A stretch of DNA of 64,000 nt from Acanthopleura granulata (lineage: Eukaryota > Mollusca > Polyplacophora > Chitonida > Chitonidae). Shown here piece after piece: positions 46,400 to 55,874 of this stretch. Location of the stretch: the NCBI GenBank assembly GCA_016165875.1, contig JABBOT010000004.1, positions 15,377,672 through 15,441,671 on the forward strand. Reading direction: 5' to 3'. Both the position numbers and the translations under genes were made by a program. Numbering within the stretch: position 1 is the stretch's first letter; every line of letters starts with the position of its first letter. Under the pieces are notes generated by a model. That model ran no database searches and had not been told where the DNA came from. It was given only the letters and a program-made list of their open reading frames with translations.

Positions 46400-47040
46400 C
46401 ACTAACTAAACTTTTCTACATGTGACATAAATCTTCGCATATATTTTTTACACCTGACTTAAGCAGTTTACATTTTGATATATATGTATCAAGTTCGGCT
46501 TGACTCTAATTAACCGGCTACGAAAGTTACGTCTATTAAAGTGCCACACAAAAGTGGTGTTATTGCCAGTAAAAAGATACTGCCAACTGTAGGCTATTTT
46601 TAAATTCCTTCACTGATTTCTTTTCACAAAGTTGAACGCAGTGAAAGGTTTTTCTTGTATTGTGGTATTATTTATGGATATTAAGGATGAATTGATGTCT
46701 CAAAACCTTTTGTACACCTTTATGTTTAGCTTCAAATAAAGTTATTGAGAAGCGTAATCCTGTAATGTTTGCATGTGTGCGAAAAAGCTAATATGACGTT
46801 TTATTTCTGCTTTAGGGCCAGAGAAAAGTAGGTGTAGTGAAACTTTAACTATTAAAAGCAAAGTTTTTCAACTGACATGTTCACAGGATGTTAACTTGCA
46901 TTAATGTGGGCATCATTAATTACAATGATGAGAGAGTAAATAATGATGTGGATATCAGGCGTTATTGACACATTCACTATCATTATTAGAACAGACAAAG
47001 ACGTCTTACTGCATGTTTTGCAAACTAAGCGGATGAGGCG
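46400..47040. other. No supported gene
   Basis: AT-rich sequence with an AATAAA near 46735 and no coding signal. Confidence 0.4.
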
Positions 47041-47049
47041 CGATATCTT

Positions 47050-47092
47050 CCACGTGTCAGTCACATGATCTGATGTGGCGTCTCATTGGCTG
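47050..47092. promoter_or_regulatory. E-box and CCAAT cluster
   Basis: CACGTG (47051), TCACATGA (47061) and ATTGGCTG (47085) occur within 43 bp. CACGTG and CACATG are bHLH sites and ATTGG is the reverse of the NF-Y CCAAT box; such clusters mark promoters. No first exon could be matched to it. A 100-codon hydrophobic frame at 47172-47474 starts at a non-ATG codon and was not called. Confidence 0.25.
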
Positions 47093-47182
47093 AGAACTCT
47101 AAACAATTTACAATAAACAATTTAAATCATTAACCGCGTGGGCCCAAACTGGATTGGGATAGCTTCATATTGTGACACAAAG

Positions 47183-47206
47183 CCGATTTCAGCGTGCTGA
47201 AATCGG
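47183..47206. repeat. Perfect 24-bp palindrome with 11-bp arms
   Basis: CCGATTTCAGC and GCTGAAATCGG are exact reverse complements separated by GT. The flanks do not continue the pairing. Confidence 0.7.
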
Positions 47207-47609
47207 TGATTTGTACTGGATAGATAAGATTTTTGTTCACATAGTAACCAAAAATGGTTACTTGCAGGGTTACTTACTTCTATTGGGTATATATTCTTGT
47301 ATTGGAAAAATAATGCTTTCAACAGTTTTGCTAGTTATATTTAACTGGTACATACATGTCAAGGTACATGCCTCTCTAATAGATATGAGTGTAGAGATAC
47401 ATAAATATCTTTTCTTTCTTATCTATCATACGTGTGCTTTTCTGTATTTGCCCATAAAATCCACCTATAAATGACAAGTGAAGGTTTGTGTTAAAATATT
47501 ATCTTTTGTGCTGAAACTGAGTGCATGTTAGATATAAACATTGTGTCCATGCTACAACTCAACTTGCTTTCTATGTACCACTTCATTTCTTGATTAGGCC
47601 TCTGAAATT

Positions 47610-47845
47610 GAAGTGGTTAGCGCGATAGAGCAGCTTAATGACCCAAGAGCCTCTCACCAGTGTGATAGCTGTGAATTCAAGTGCTCAGGCTTCCTCTCCA
47701 GTCATACACAACCTGCGGATGGTCGTAGGTTTTTTTCTTGGGCAGTGCCGGTTTTCCTCCCAACATAGTGCTGGCTGCCATCATATAAGTGTAATACTCT
47801 TCATTACGGCGTAAATCCATTTCCCAATCAAATTAATAAGTTTAA
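47610..47845 (+). mobile_element. Diverged SINE copy
   Basis: TGGTTAGCGCGATAGAGCAG, GTGAATTCAAGTGCTCAGGC, ACAACCTGCGGATGGTCGTA, GTGCTGGCTGCCATCATATA and TACGGCGTAAATCC occur in element order with many changes and a 13-bp gap in the middle. Confidence 0.8.
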
Positions 47846-47849
47846 TACT

Positions 47850-48770
47850 TGGAAGATGCATAGACACAGAGTATATGTGTTAGATATTTCAGTGGTTGCT
47901 ATGGTCAGAAAAAAAAACAGAACCCTTAGAATGAAAGAATTTGAGTAACTTTGTCATTGGAGAAATTCTATATGAATTACTTGGTGGTCTGAGGTCATGC
48001 TAAGTGAGGTCATTAGGTTTATTAGCGTAGTCTAGTGTCATCTGCATTTGTGAAATTTATCACTTGTTATTGCAAAAATTGAAAGCATACCTGTGAATTT
48101 TTAGGATATTGTTATTGATGTTGCACTTTTTAAACCTTATTAAAGTGTTCATGCATTTCATATGTCATAATGAAATGATAAAACATGTAAACATAACATA
48201 CCTTACTTTTTCAAACCAAAACTGTTTCGTTTTTCATGTGTTGTGATAGTTTATTACATTTATAACTTTAATACATTTTATAAATGTAGGCCTGTTTATA
48301 ATTAGACCCTCAAAACCAGATTTCTTCCACCATTTTAAAAGGAAATAAAAACCTGATGCATGACTATATATTTTAGCGTGTCAGAAGCGACACCATACTT
48401 AGGCCTACATAAAGACAGAAAAAAAATTCAGTGTACATGGCAAATGAGAAATGGCAAACTGTTCTCTGTAGCGAAGTCCACTCTATTAACACACAATATT
48501 AACATCATTCTGGTCATTTCCTTGTGAATTTTCACCGTCAATGGGATCTTCATTTGGAAGAGGCATGTTTCTCTCCTTGCAAGTATTATCGAAAACAGCA
48601 AATGTTGTTACTATCTAAATAACCAAAAGAAACTAAATATATATCACACATTTTGTTAATTTCATTCATAATCAACTTGAAGTTCTGTAATGACACATCA
48701 CAGGAAACTTTACTTTTTTCACTCATAGTTTGATGTCATGAGAATGAAGTGACACAGTTATGTATGACTG
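47850..48770. other. No supported gene
   Basis: AT-rich, low-complexity sequence without splice-bounded frames or recognised repeats. Confidence 0.4.
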
Positions 48771-48773
48771 ATT

Positions 48774-48887
48774 TATTGCCTTACATGCTCTTTCAGGCGA
48801 CAGCCTTATCTCTCCATGCAATGCGTGAAACCGCCGTTTCTCCTGGTCGGCTTCCCTTTCTACACAGCTTCTCGTTCGTTGGTATGC
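48774..48887 (-). pseudogene. C-terminal fragment of a PIF/Harbinger transposase
   Basis: The minus frame reads AYQRTRSCVEREADQEKRRF then HALHGEIRLSPERACKAI. Harbinger-family DDE transposases have a matching C-terminal segment of the form R-T-R-x-V-E-R-x-F-G-x-x-K-x-R-F, then L-S-P-E-x-A-C-K. The glutamate after V is the third catalytic residue and is present here. The F-G pair is lost and the LHN motif that should follow is gone. It is the natural continuation of the fragment at 50160-50845 on the same strand; about 1.27 kb of other DNA separates them. Confidence 0.75.
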
Positions 48888-49589
48888 CTTTAAAATGTAG
48901 GAAATAAAAGAACATTTGTTATTTATTATCATTATACATGTGACAGATATAGGCGCATGATGTTTACTTGTTTTATTTTTTGTTAGTCAAAGGAACCAGC
49001 TGGTATCTCCAAATTATATTTGGCAATTTTTTTTTTTTTTTGAAATACAATACTTCATATTTTGAACTCCAGTACAATAATTAATGAATGTCTTAATTTG
49101 TCTTCAAGTTCAAGCAGATTCAGGGATTTATCGCATTATTTTCTGATTGCATTCGCATTTGGCCTATATGTATGATAATTAAACTGCATTGACCTATGTG
49201 AAAGAAAAAAATGAAAAGATGGAAACTTACTAACCAATGAAAGCAATATTTCCATTCAGAAAAACTAAAACGCCCATCGATGCACATTGCTTGTAAACCT
49301 ACACATTATCACTGAAATTATATGAATAGAAGTGGCTAGAACAATATATGATTATCGCTAGAAGCATTGAAATGGAAGACGTCAATAAGAAAGAACTAAA
49401 TTTTGCAATAATAATAATAATGTTTGTATTATTTTCCGTTGCTTTTATCCCAGCAGTTAAGAAATGCCCTTGTTATCAGCTGAATTGAATTGAATTTTAT
49501 TGTATGAACACCAAGTGTTACTCAGTTGTTTACAGTACACATGATCATTAAATTTCAATCACATGCACACACATGTGACTTACATTATG

Positions 49590-49618
49590 TAGGTCGAAAC
49601 GGACATTCGTATACCAGC
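49590..49618 (+). repeat. Copy of the 28-bp motif CGAAACCGACATTCGTATAC
   Basis: GGTCGAAACGGACATTCGTA then TACCAGCC. One mismatch from the 56660 copy over the core. Confidence 0.55.
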
Positions 49619-49716
49619 CATCAACAAAAATGGGTGTTCCGGGTCAGTAATCACAAGGTATGTTTCCAAAAACGAAAAATAACACAAATTACCATAGAAC
49701 TATATAAATCTAAAGA

Positions 49717-50000
49717 TTAGGACGGATTCATGCAAAGAGAAGTCTGATGAAATATCCGACACACTAGTTTTTGCAATACGGTAATAACTTGTGACGCACA
49801 GGACATATGCATGACCACTCGGTGTATTGCTATCCATGGTCCCAATATCAAAGTTGAAACAATCCCTCTTTTCGCTAAGTCGGCATGACCGACAAATAGA
49901 GATGCAGACCTACAGCGCCCTCTTTGGAGTTGAAAATAGATGGAAAACACCCACCAATTAAAACTAGTTGGAGGACCAGGCTGCGGTCGTAGCCTAACGA
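49717..50000 (-). mobile_element. Retroelement ORF fragment (reverse-transcriptase-like C-terminal region)
   Basis: On the minus strand one frame reads FNFDIGTMDSNTPSGHAYV, related to the F-D-F-D-I-x-x-F-x-x-x-S-N-I-P signature that I recall from molluscan non-LTR or PLE-like element proteins. DNA blocks such as TGATGAAATATCC.GACACAC and TAGTTTTTGCAATA are shared with 53740-53985 and 63520-63830. Frameshifts show it is dead. Confidence 0.45.
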
Positions 50001-50159
50001 CCGGCGCAGACGAGAAACAGCCACTGTTCACGAATGAATGAACTTATCTAACACGTTAAATATTTGGCATAGCGTCAGGAAAGGCAAAAACTTAAAGAAA
50101 AGTTACCCGCACTCGAGTGTAATGTGCCTAAGGCAAGTGTCACGAATGAATTTTTCCTA

Positions 50160-50845
50160 ATTACATAGCTCTCGTCTGTGCTGTGTTTAAAGGGGATCAC
50201 TAGCCATCCCTTACAAGGATAGCCACTATCGCCCAGAAGATGGCAACCTCTAGGAACAACATTTCTCTCGAAGACCTGAAAAAGACTGCTCTCTGTGAGG
50301 ATCCTAGAATAAAACGTTGATCCCCTCCAGCGTGCAACAACATCAACGATTGTGTCACAAACATCGAAAACAACTCGAACGTTTATTCTGTGGTATTGAT
50401 GTCTGTTGACCTAGGCAGTAGGTGCATTTATTTGAACCTGAATGTTCTCTATGACACCTACAACGCTTGGGAAGCTTACAACTTGATAAAAGGGTCTCTG
50501 ATGTCGTCAGCATCGCGCAGAAATTTAGCGAACTGTCTAATAATCCTTGAGAAGCCAGACTGTCAACAGTGGCATGTACTGCTAAGGAAACAGCATCCTG
50601 GCTTACACCATGGTCATCGCCACGGCAAAACTAAATTCCCCGGTGGAAAAAGATATCTCAACGTCAACAACGTTTTCAGTTTGGAGGGAATGATTTCGTA
50701 CACTACTCTTCTCAATATCAGAAGCACTAAATTTAGAAATGAGTTGAATACGATCCCGGTCCAATCTATAATTCTGGATTTCTTCGTCAGCTAAACGTTG
50801 AGTTCTTGGATTGCAAACACGCAGTCTGTGATTAGCAGTGGCCAT
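50160..50845 (-). pseudogene. PIF/Harbinger transposase pseudogene (N-terminal and DDE core)
   Basis: From ATG at 50843-50845 the minus strand encodes MATANHRLRVCNPRTQRLA and DEEIQNYRLDRDRIQLISKF, the usual start of Harbinger transposases. After frameshifts it continues with DDHGVSQDAVSLAVHATVD, RDADDIRDPFIKL, FPSVVGVIE, then INVRVVFDV, VVARWRGSTFYSRILTESSL, FERNVVPRGCHLLGDSGYP and PFKHSTDESY. Family knowledge: the DDE core has D in G-x-I-D-G-T and D in L-L-G-D-S-G-Y. Here the first D is replaced (GVIEN), the second is intact, and several frameshifts and in-frame stops (TAG after INAPTA) abolish function. The third catalytic residue lies in the fragment at 48774. Overlapping ORFs on both strands are shadows of this element. 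Confidence 0.85.
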
Positions 50846-50929
50846 GTTTACCATGAACTTAAGTCGAGGCACTGAAGTTAAGCCTACCTCATCCCAGTCA
50901 TAATATTTAAATCATTGTTAAGATTGAAG

Positions 50930-51075
50930 TTCAGGCCCTTTCATGAATATGACGAAGAGTTTTCCTTGTTACTTAACTCAGACTTAATGTAAAAACTTGG
51001 TTCTACCTCTAAAAACTAAGTTTTTTTCGCAGACTTAAGTTTTTACTATGACTTAAGTTACTTCATGAATACAGG
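50930..51075. repeat. Imperfect inverted repeat rich in ACTTAAGTC, possible Harbinger end or MITE
   Basis: TCATGAATATGACGAAG near 50943 faces TTACTTCATGAATACAGG near 51060. In between lie CTTAACTCAGACTTAATG and CAGACTTAAGTTTTTACTAT in inverted relation. It sits about 90 bp beyond the start of the Harbinger pseudogene and may be its terminal inverted repeat or an associated miniature element. Confidence 0.4.
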
Positions 51076-51079
51076 ATCT

Positions 51080-51915
51080 TTTAGTGATGATATGGTATCA
51101 CTTGGAAATTGGACTTGATATGTGCTGTCTTTTGTATGTAATAGTTTGTCATTGCACAGCTGAAACATACACTGCTGCTGGAACTTATCATTCAGTCATT
51201 CAAACAATTATGGATTTAAATGTGGTATAAACGCCATGAAACAATCATTAGTATCGATGTTAGTTTCAGAACCTAAACCCACGAGCACAACAGCTTGGAC
51301 AAAGAAAGTATTGTAAATCTGGTACAGCCAAACTTACCCTGGAAATTTTATGAAGATCCAGGATGTATTAAATCCAAATTAGATAAGTAGTTCTCGTGAT
51401 TTCCAATGTTTTTGCTAACTGGATGGCTATGGCATAGATGGACAAAGCGTTTTTGTTGTATTTCATTGCGTGAATTACCTATGTGCGCGGACCAGAAATT
51501 GTTTCATAAACAGTGCCAGAGCACATCCGTGTAAATAATGGAGAACCGAAATCAATCATACATGATGACTAAAACCGACAGAAGCCGATGCTATGCGTAC
51601 AGTGGAGGATAGTTAGTTTGTTGGAATATTTAAAACGGCTCCATCGAGATCCTCTGATTAGTCCATTTATATTCACTCATTAACGCTGACTTTTCCAACG
51701 ATAGGTTGGTCCTTATTGTTCAAACACTTCGTGCTTATTAGGGCTTGTACCCCACATGAACTATATTTCACCTGAAGCGTGAACATAGTGGGAACAAATC
51801 TTTTGGCAGCCTACAAATAGCACCACAAAGGTGCTATTGAGATTTTATTATTCAGAAAAATAAAGAGACATTCGCCTTCGAAAATAAAGATTCTAAACAA
51901 ATACAGACATCTTAT
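51080..51915. other. No supported gene
   Basis: No coding signal or recognised repeat. Confidence 0.4.
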
Positions 51916-51920
51916 TTTAG

Positions 51921-52082
51921 AGATTGATTTATTTTAATTTGCAAAAAATAATGAAAATGATTGGTTTCTGCCCGCCTTGGTGCCGCCAAACCACGGACAT
52001 CGAATCCTACACGAAGCTACAATATGAAATTGTCCAGGCGATTGGAGATCTTAAGAACACTCAAGCATGTGGGAAAGATATG
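51921..52082 (+). CDS. Exon-like segment of an unrecognised plus-strand gene
   Basis: An acceptor (ACATCTTATTTTAG) precedes 54 open codons. In-frame ATGs lie at 51951 and 51957, and the peptide then reads MIGFCPPWCRQTTDIESY, TKLQYEIVQAIGDLKNTQAC and GKDM. A weak donor (ATG/GTATTG) lies at 52083; without splicing the frame stops at 52098-52100. C-P-P-W-C is a thioredoxin-like C-x3-C spacing rather than the canonical C-x2-C, so no thioredoxin claim is made. Composition is clearly better than the flanks. Confidence 0.35.
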
Positions 52083-52104
52083 GTATTGGGTGACCTCTGA
52101 GCTT

Positions 52105-53055
52105 GTTTCACTACGTGCTTTAGAAAACTTAAATTTCTGCTATGTGGCGAATAATTGTCATTGTGTGAATGTGGAAAACAAATGACAAAAAAGGGAGACA
52201 ATGCAGATAATTTCCTGTTTCCAAGTCGTTATCTGTTTACTATGCCCAGAACTGGGTCCTTTACCTCACGTACATCGTCCTGAATAATACTTCAACGTAC
52301 GATGACTTGCTGAAATCCAAGTGCAACTGATAAATATATTTTGATTAACGAGACTTGTTTGATTCACGATTTGGATACCGGTAAACATTTCTTGCATATT
52401 TTCGTCAGCATTGAAAGTGGTTTTTTGTGTTCATCTCTCCTCGTTGCATGAACCCGCACTAAATTATAACCTAATAAAAACGTTATCTTTGCAAAAATGG
52501 ATAGGAACATTCATTATGGTTGAGGACTACTATACGGTTATCGGTTTAGACGCCTAGATTCGACCAATGCATCCTTTTCTATGCTAATTTTGTATCTAAC
52601 ATTGGCTGTTGTTGTATTATCGAAATACATTATTAACAGGTTACCAGAGGATATCTCTGCTGTAAAATCTCTGTAAATCCTCACAATCAGGCTTAACTCA
52701 ACCCTTAATTTGGTGATAGTCAGGTATAAAGCAATTTTCAGCATGGTGACAAAAGTGTGCATTCGATCTGAGAAGAAAATGTTTATAGAAAAATCCGGAT
52801 TCTTTAATAATATGGACAAAATATATTCTGCTTTAGGAAGAATGTCCATAGTCGAAGCATACACTCTTCGCTGAGGTATTAATTTGTCGGACAGTACGAG
52901 TAGATTAAAGGAGTAACCTCCCCTTAACTATAGATATATTTTACAGTTAGGTATCAACATTAGAATATAAATCTTAAATTTCAGTGCCATCTTTTGAGAT
53001 ACGACATTGGCGAAAAAGGTTTTTCCTGTAAGTATCATACCTATGTGAAGATAGT
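52105..53055. other. No supported gene
   Basis: A 108-codon minus ORF (52538-52864) of ordinary AT-rich composition was inspected. It has neither splice sites nor a known domain. Confidence 0.35.
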
Positions 53056-53129
53056 AGTGTGTTTAACGTCAGACTTCAGTTTCTTACCAGAGATATCAAG
53101 AACTTCACTACCTTGCATTTACAAATAGT

Positions 53130-53320
53130 CGGTTTTTGGAAACGGTTTGCATCAAAGCGTCGGAGCAGGCACCCGTCAATCAAGTGGGCACTCCAGGTCA
53201 ATAATTGCATTATCAATTTCCAAAACAATGCTCAACACATCACAGAAGACCTAAGAAAGTATATAAAGGAAGAAATTAGAACAGATTCTTGTAAAGAGAA
53301 GTAGTGATTAGTTTTCAATG
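53130..53320 (+). repeat. Repeat segment shared with 49600-49735
   Basis: ACTCCAGGTCAATAATTGCA, AATTTCCAAAACAATGC, AAGTATATAAA and GATTCTTGTAAAGAGAAGT are matched in order by 49640-49740. The 81-codon plus ORF here is therefore repeat-derived. Confidence 0.5.
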
Positions 53321-53424
53321 TTCTAAGCGGGTAAATTAGATCAGAATCCAAATACTGCAGCATCTTAGGTTATGGGTTACCCTGCATGAAAATCTATGTA
53401 TTAGTTGCGTTTAATTGCAACCGG

Positions 53425-53600
53425 GGGCCTCCGTGGCTTGGTCGGTTAGCGCGCTAGCGCAGCGCAATGATCCAGAAGCCTCCCACCAATGCGGTCACTG
53501 TGAGTTCAAGCCCAGCTCATGCTGGCTTCCTCTCCGGCCATACGTGTGAAGATGTGCCAACAACTTTCCTCCCACCGTAATGCTGGCTTGCCATTTGATC
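53425..53600 (+). mobile_element. SINE, 3'-truncated
   Basis: A well-preserved head (GGGGGCCTCCGTGGCTTGGT, TAGCGCGCTAGCGCAGCGCA, CCACCAATGCGGTCACTGTG) and GCTTCCTCTCCGGCC are followed by a shortened body that stops at TAATGCTGGCTTGCC. The tail is lost. It interrupts the retro-derived repeat around it. Confidence 0.92.
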
Positions 53601-53739
53601 TCAGTTACAGTTTAATTCTAATTATCCATGTAGGTGGATATACAGTATAAACTAATCCGCCTCCTAGCACCATGGACCAAGTATGAAGCAGAGACCCAGA
53701 GATCCTGAACACTTCGTCCACATTAACTTACAAGAGAAG

Positions 53740-53985
53740 TGTAATTACTGTATAATTAATCATCTTACAGGCGTTTGATGAAATATCCTCGACACACTAG
53801 TTTTTGGAGTAATAATTCGTGATAGTGACTGAAGTCGTTATACAACACACAGTGGACTATATTGCTACCCAATTGTGATGATAATTCACAATGGCAAGTT
53901 GAAGTTATCCCTCGAAAGGAAACCGTTGTGGCCTTTGTACAAATACAAATCCAGGTAAGATGTACCATCTGGAAAGTGGGTAGTT
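53740..53985 (-). mobile_element. Retroelement ORF fragment (reverse-transcriptase-like C-terminal region)
   Basis: The minus strand reads LDLYLYKGHNGFLSRDNFN, then breaks. The nearest relative is LDLCLYKDENGFLSRRLYED at 63520-63760 on the plus strand. The GCGTTTGATGAAATATCC block is shared with the 49.7 kb and 63.7 kb copies. Confidence 0.5.
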
Positions 53986-53989
53986 TCCT

Positions 53990-55220
53990 TTAAATCAGTC
54001 GAGGATGGCTATTGTTTAAAGACAATGTGCCGTGCAGTGAATAAGAAAAATCGAGTCTCAAGATTTTGATATATGTGCTATAGACAGGCATTGAACTCTT
54101 GGATTTAGTGAAATTTCCAGATTTTGTCACTTAAAATGAAATCTGGGGCAGTGACAATGAAAACCAGGCTGGTCATATGTAAAATTATCATGTTAAGGAA
54201 GGTGTTAATTATCACTTCAACTATGCAAGTGCTATTCGAGATATTTGGCTACTTTTTGTGTTTTTGTATGACAAAACACTTGTCTGGACGGGCTTAGGTG
54301 AAAGATGATATGTTGTTTATAGTGATTTTGAACACCACAAGTAACAAAAGTACACGTTCGAGAAAGAACGAATTATCTACACGTGGTTTAAGTTCACACA
54401 GCATATCTAAACTTTGTCTTTTGCTGCTGAGTTAGTTGGTACTCTTCCAAATCATTCTTAATGCCCTGTATATCAGTAATCTGCAAGGATTTTCTTAATC
54501 TACACCTAAGAAGACAAAGTTTTGACAAATTATTTGGTCAGATGCTACAGAGACATTAATCAACGATTCAGTGAAATGTCTACCGCTTTTTGATTGTCAG
54601 CCCTCAAAGGTTGACGTTTTTCCCGTCTGTAAGTACCCAACACATCCTCCTCGACAATAATGATAGTCGTATTTTTACCACAATAGCCTAGGAAACCGGA
54701 AACGACCTATATCGGCAGTCATGATTTGGCAAAGTGTGACGTCATACGAGATGAACTTCAAAGAGCCCTCAACACAACCATCAACGCGAAAGGAATTTCT
54801 CAAAGTTCAATTTAGCGCGAATTTAGCGCGATAGATCTATGCAGTTTTAATCGACAACATAGGCAGTGAAAATAACACCAGCTCGAAGCGATGAACGGCT
54901 TGTCAACTGGTCAACCACCGATTCAGGTGTTACTTCCAAAGGCTAGAGGTTGATATGTGAATGTCTCTTACTTCCCTGTTTGAAATGCATGGTGTGACAA
55001 ATACTCTATACCACTCACTACCACAAAGGCGTGTCTTTGCTGGAAAAAAAAGCAAAGTGTTTTATAAAAATCAGTTATTCAACTTGTCGACAGTCGCTTG
55101 AATAATGTTTGTTTCTTATGAACCCTTTAGACGCCTCTTCAAATGGCGATGCCTGTCGCAAAGGAACAATAAACCTAGATAGAGGTATTATGTATTTACA
55201 TGTAAATAATGCAAACGACT
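53990..55220. other. No supported gene
   Basis: No exon or recognised repeat was seen in this stretch. Confidence 0.4.
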
Positions 55221-55224
55221 GTAG

Positions 55225-55365
55225 CACGAAGAGTAAAACTAAGGCAGAGACAGATGGTCACACGTAACCCGTGAAATGTGTCCTGTTGTGAATTTACCCC
55301 TGTTAGGGATTGTCCATTACTGTTCATTTGAAGTCGCAACTTTACTTAAAAATTGGTTAAGAAAA
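55225..55365 (+). repeat. Copy of the GCAGCGACGACAG dispersed family (worn)
   Basis: AGTAAAACTAAGGCAGAGAC, ACCCGTGAAATGTGTCCTGT, AATTTACCCCTGTTAGGGAT and TTCATTTGAAGTCGCAAC occur in family order, directly followed by a second copy in the same orientation. Confidence 0.6.
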
Positions 55366-55384
55366 GAAATATAATATAAAACAC

Positions 55385-55720
55385 ATCACAGGGAGTATAA
55401 TCAGAGAATCGACGACATTGTGATAGTTGGAAAAGGTCACACATTACCGGTGAAATCCGACCTCTTGTGAATTTACCTCAGTTTGGGTTTTATTCTAACT
55501 ATCCATGTAAGTGTTTAAGAAGTAACAACTCACACGCCCCAGCACACGGTTTAAGTAGAATTAGGTAAATAACATTGGTCAAAATCCTGTGTTGTCATAC
55601 ATTTAATACATGTACACAGTAGCATAAAAAAACAATGCAAAGGACTCTGGGATGATGCACTTGTGTTAAATTGTAAATTATTACACGTCACTGGTCTCGA
55701 ATTACTCAAAACGCATACAC
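55385..55720 (+). repeat. Copy of the GCAGCGACGACAG dispersed family (most complete)
   Basis: Blocks in order: AATCGACGACATTGTGATAG, ACCGGTGAAATCCGACCTCT, AATTTACCTCAGTTTGGGTT, CTAACTATCCATGTAAGTGT, AACAACTCACACGCCCCA, ACAATGCAAAGGACTCTGGG and TTACACGTCACTGGTCTCGA. At about 335 bp it is the best template for a consensus. No tRNA-like head or A-rich tail is visible. Confidence 0.7.
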
Positions 55721-55809
55721 TCCGTGAAGATGAAGGAATGTTGTGCAATATGTTGAGAGAAAGACTTTTGAGAAAGTTTTTTGATCATATCTAACTACGT
55801 TTTTTGCAG

Positions 55810-55869
55810 ATCGCAAATCGCCTTGGAACTGTTCGAAAGATTTGCTTTTTGAACTTACGGGAGAAATGT
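55810..55869 (+). CDS. Candidate 60-nt exon (phase 1 to 1)
   Basis: A strong acceptor (CTACGTTTTTTGCAG) and a donor ATGT/GTAAAT enclose 60 nt. In phase 1 they encode RKSPWNCSKDLLFELTGEM. The end phase matches the candidate terminal exon at 59063, giving a joined tyrosine codon. A phase 0 reading is also open (IANRLGTVRKICFLNL), so the frame is not certain. Confidence 0.3.
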
Positions 55870-55874
55870 GTAAA

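Larger units (their letters stand above)
48890..50158. other. DNA separating the two Harbinger fragments
   Basis: The segment holds a T11 run near 49028, the 28-bp motif at 49590 and a retroelement fragment at 49717-50000 (minus). No host gene was seen. The Harbinger reading breaks at ...TDESY and resumes at AYQRT, so this is either inserted DNA or, less likely, a former intron. Confidence 0.5.

Noticed and set aside
47172..47474. 100-codon hydrophobic plus ORF after the E-box cluster
   Set aside because: Non-ATG start, AT-driven hydrophobic composition and no signal-peptide organisation.
50390..50794. 134-codon plus ORF
   Set aside because: It is antisense to the Harbinger transposase pseudogene, whose conserved motifs are on the minus strand.
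53059..53304. 81-codon plus ORF ending RTDSCKEK
   Set aside because: The same DNA recurs at 49.6-49.74 kb with a broken frame, so it is repeat-derived.
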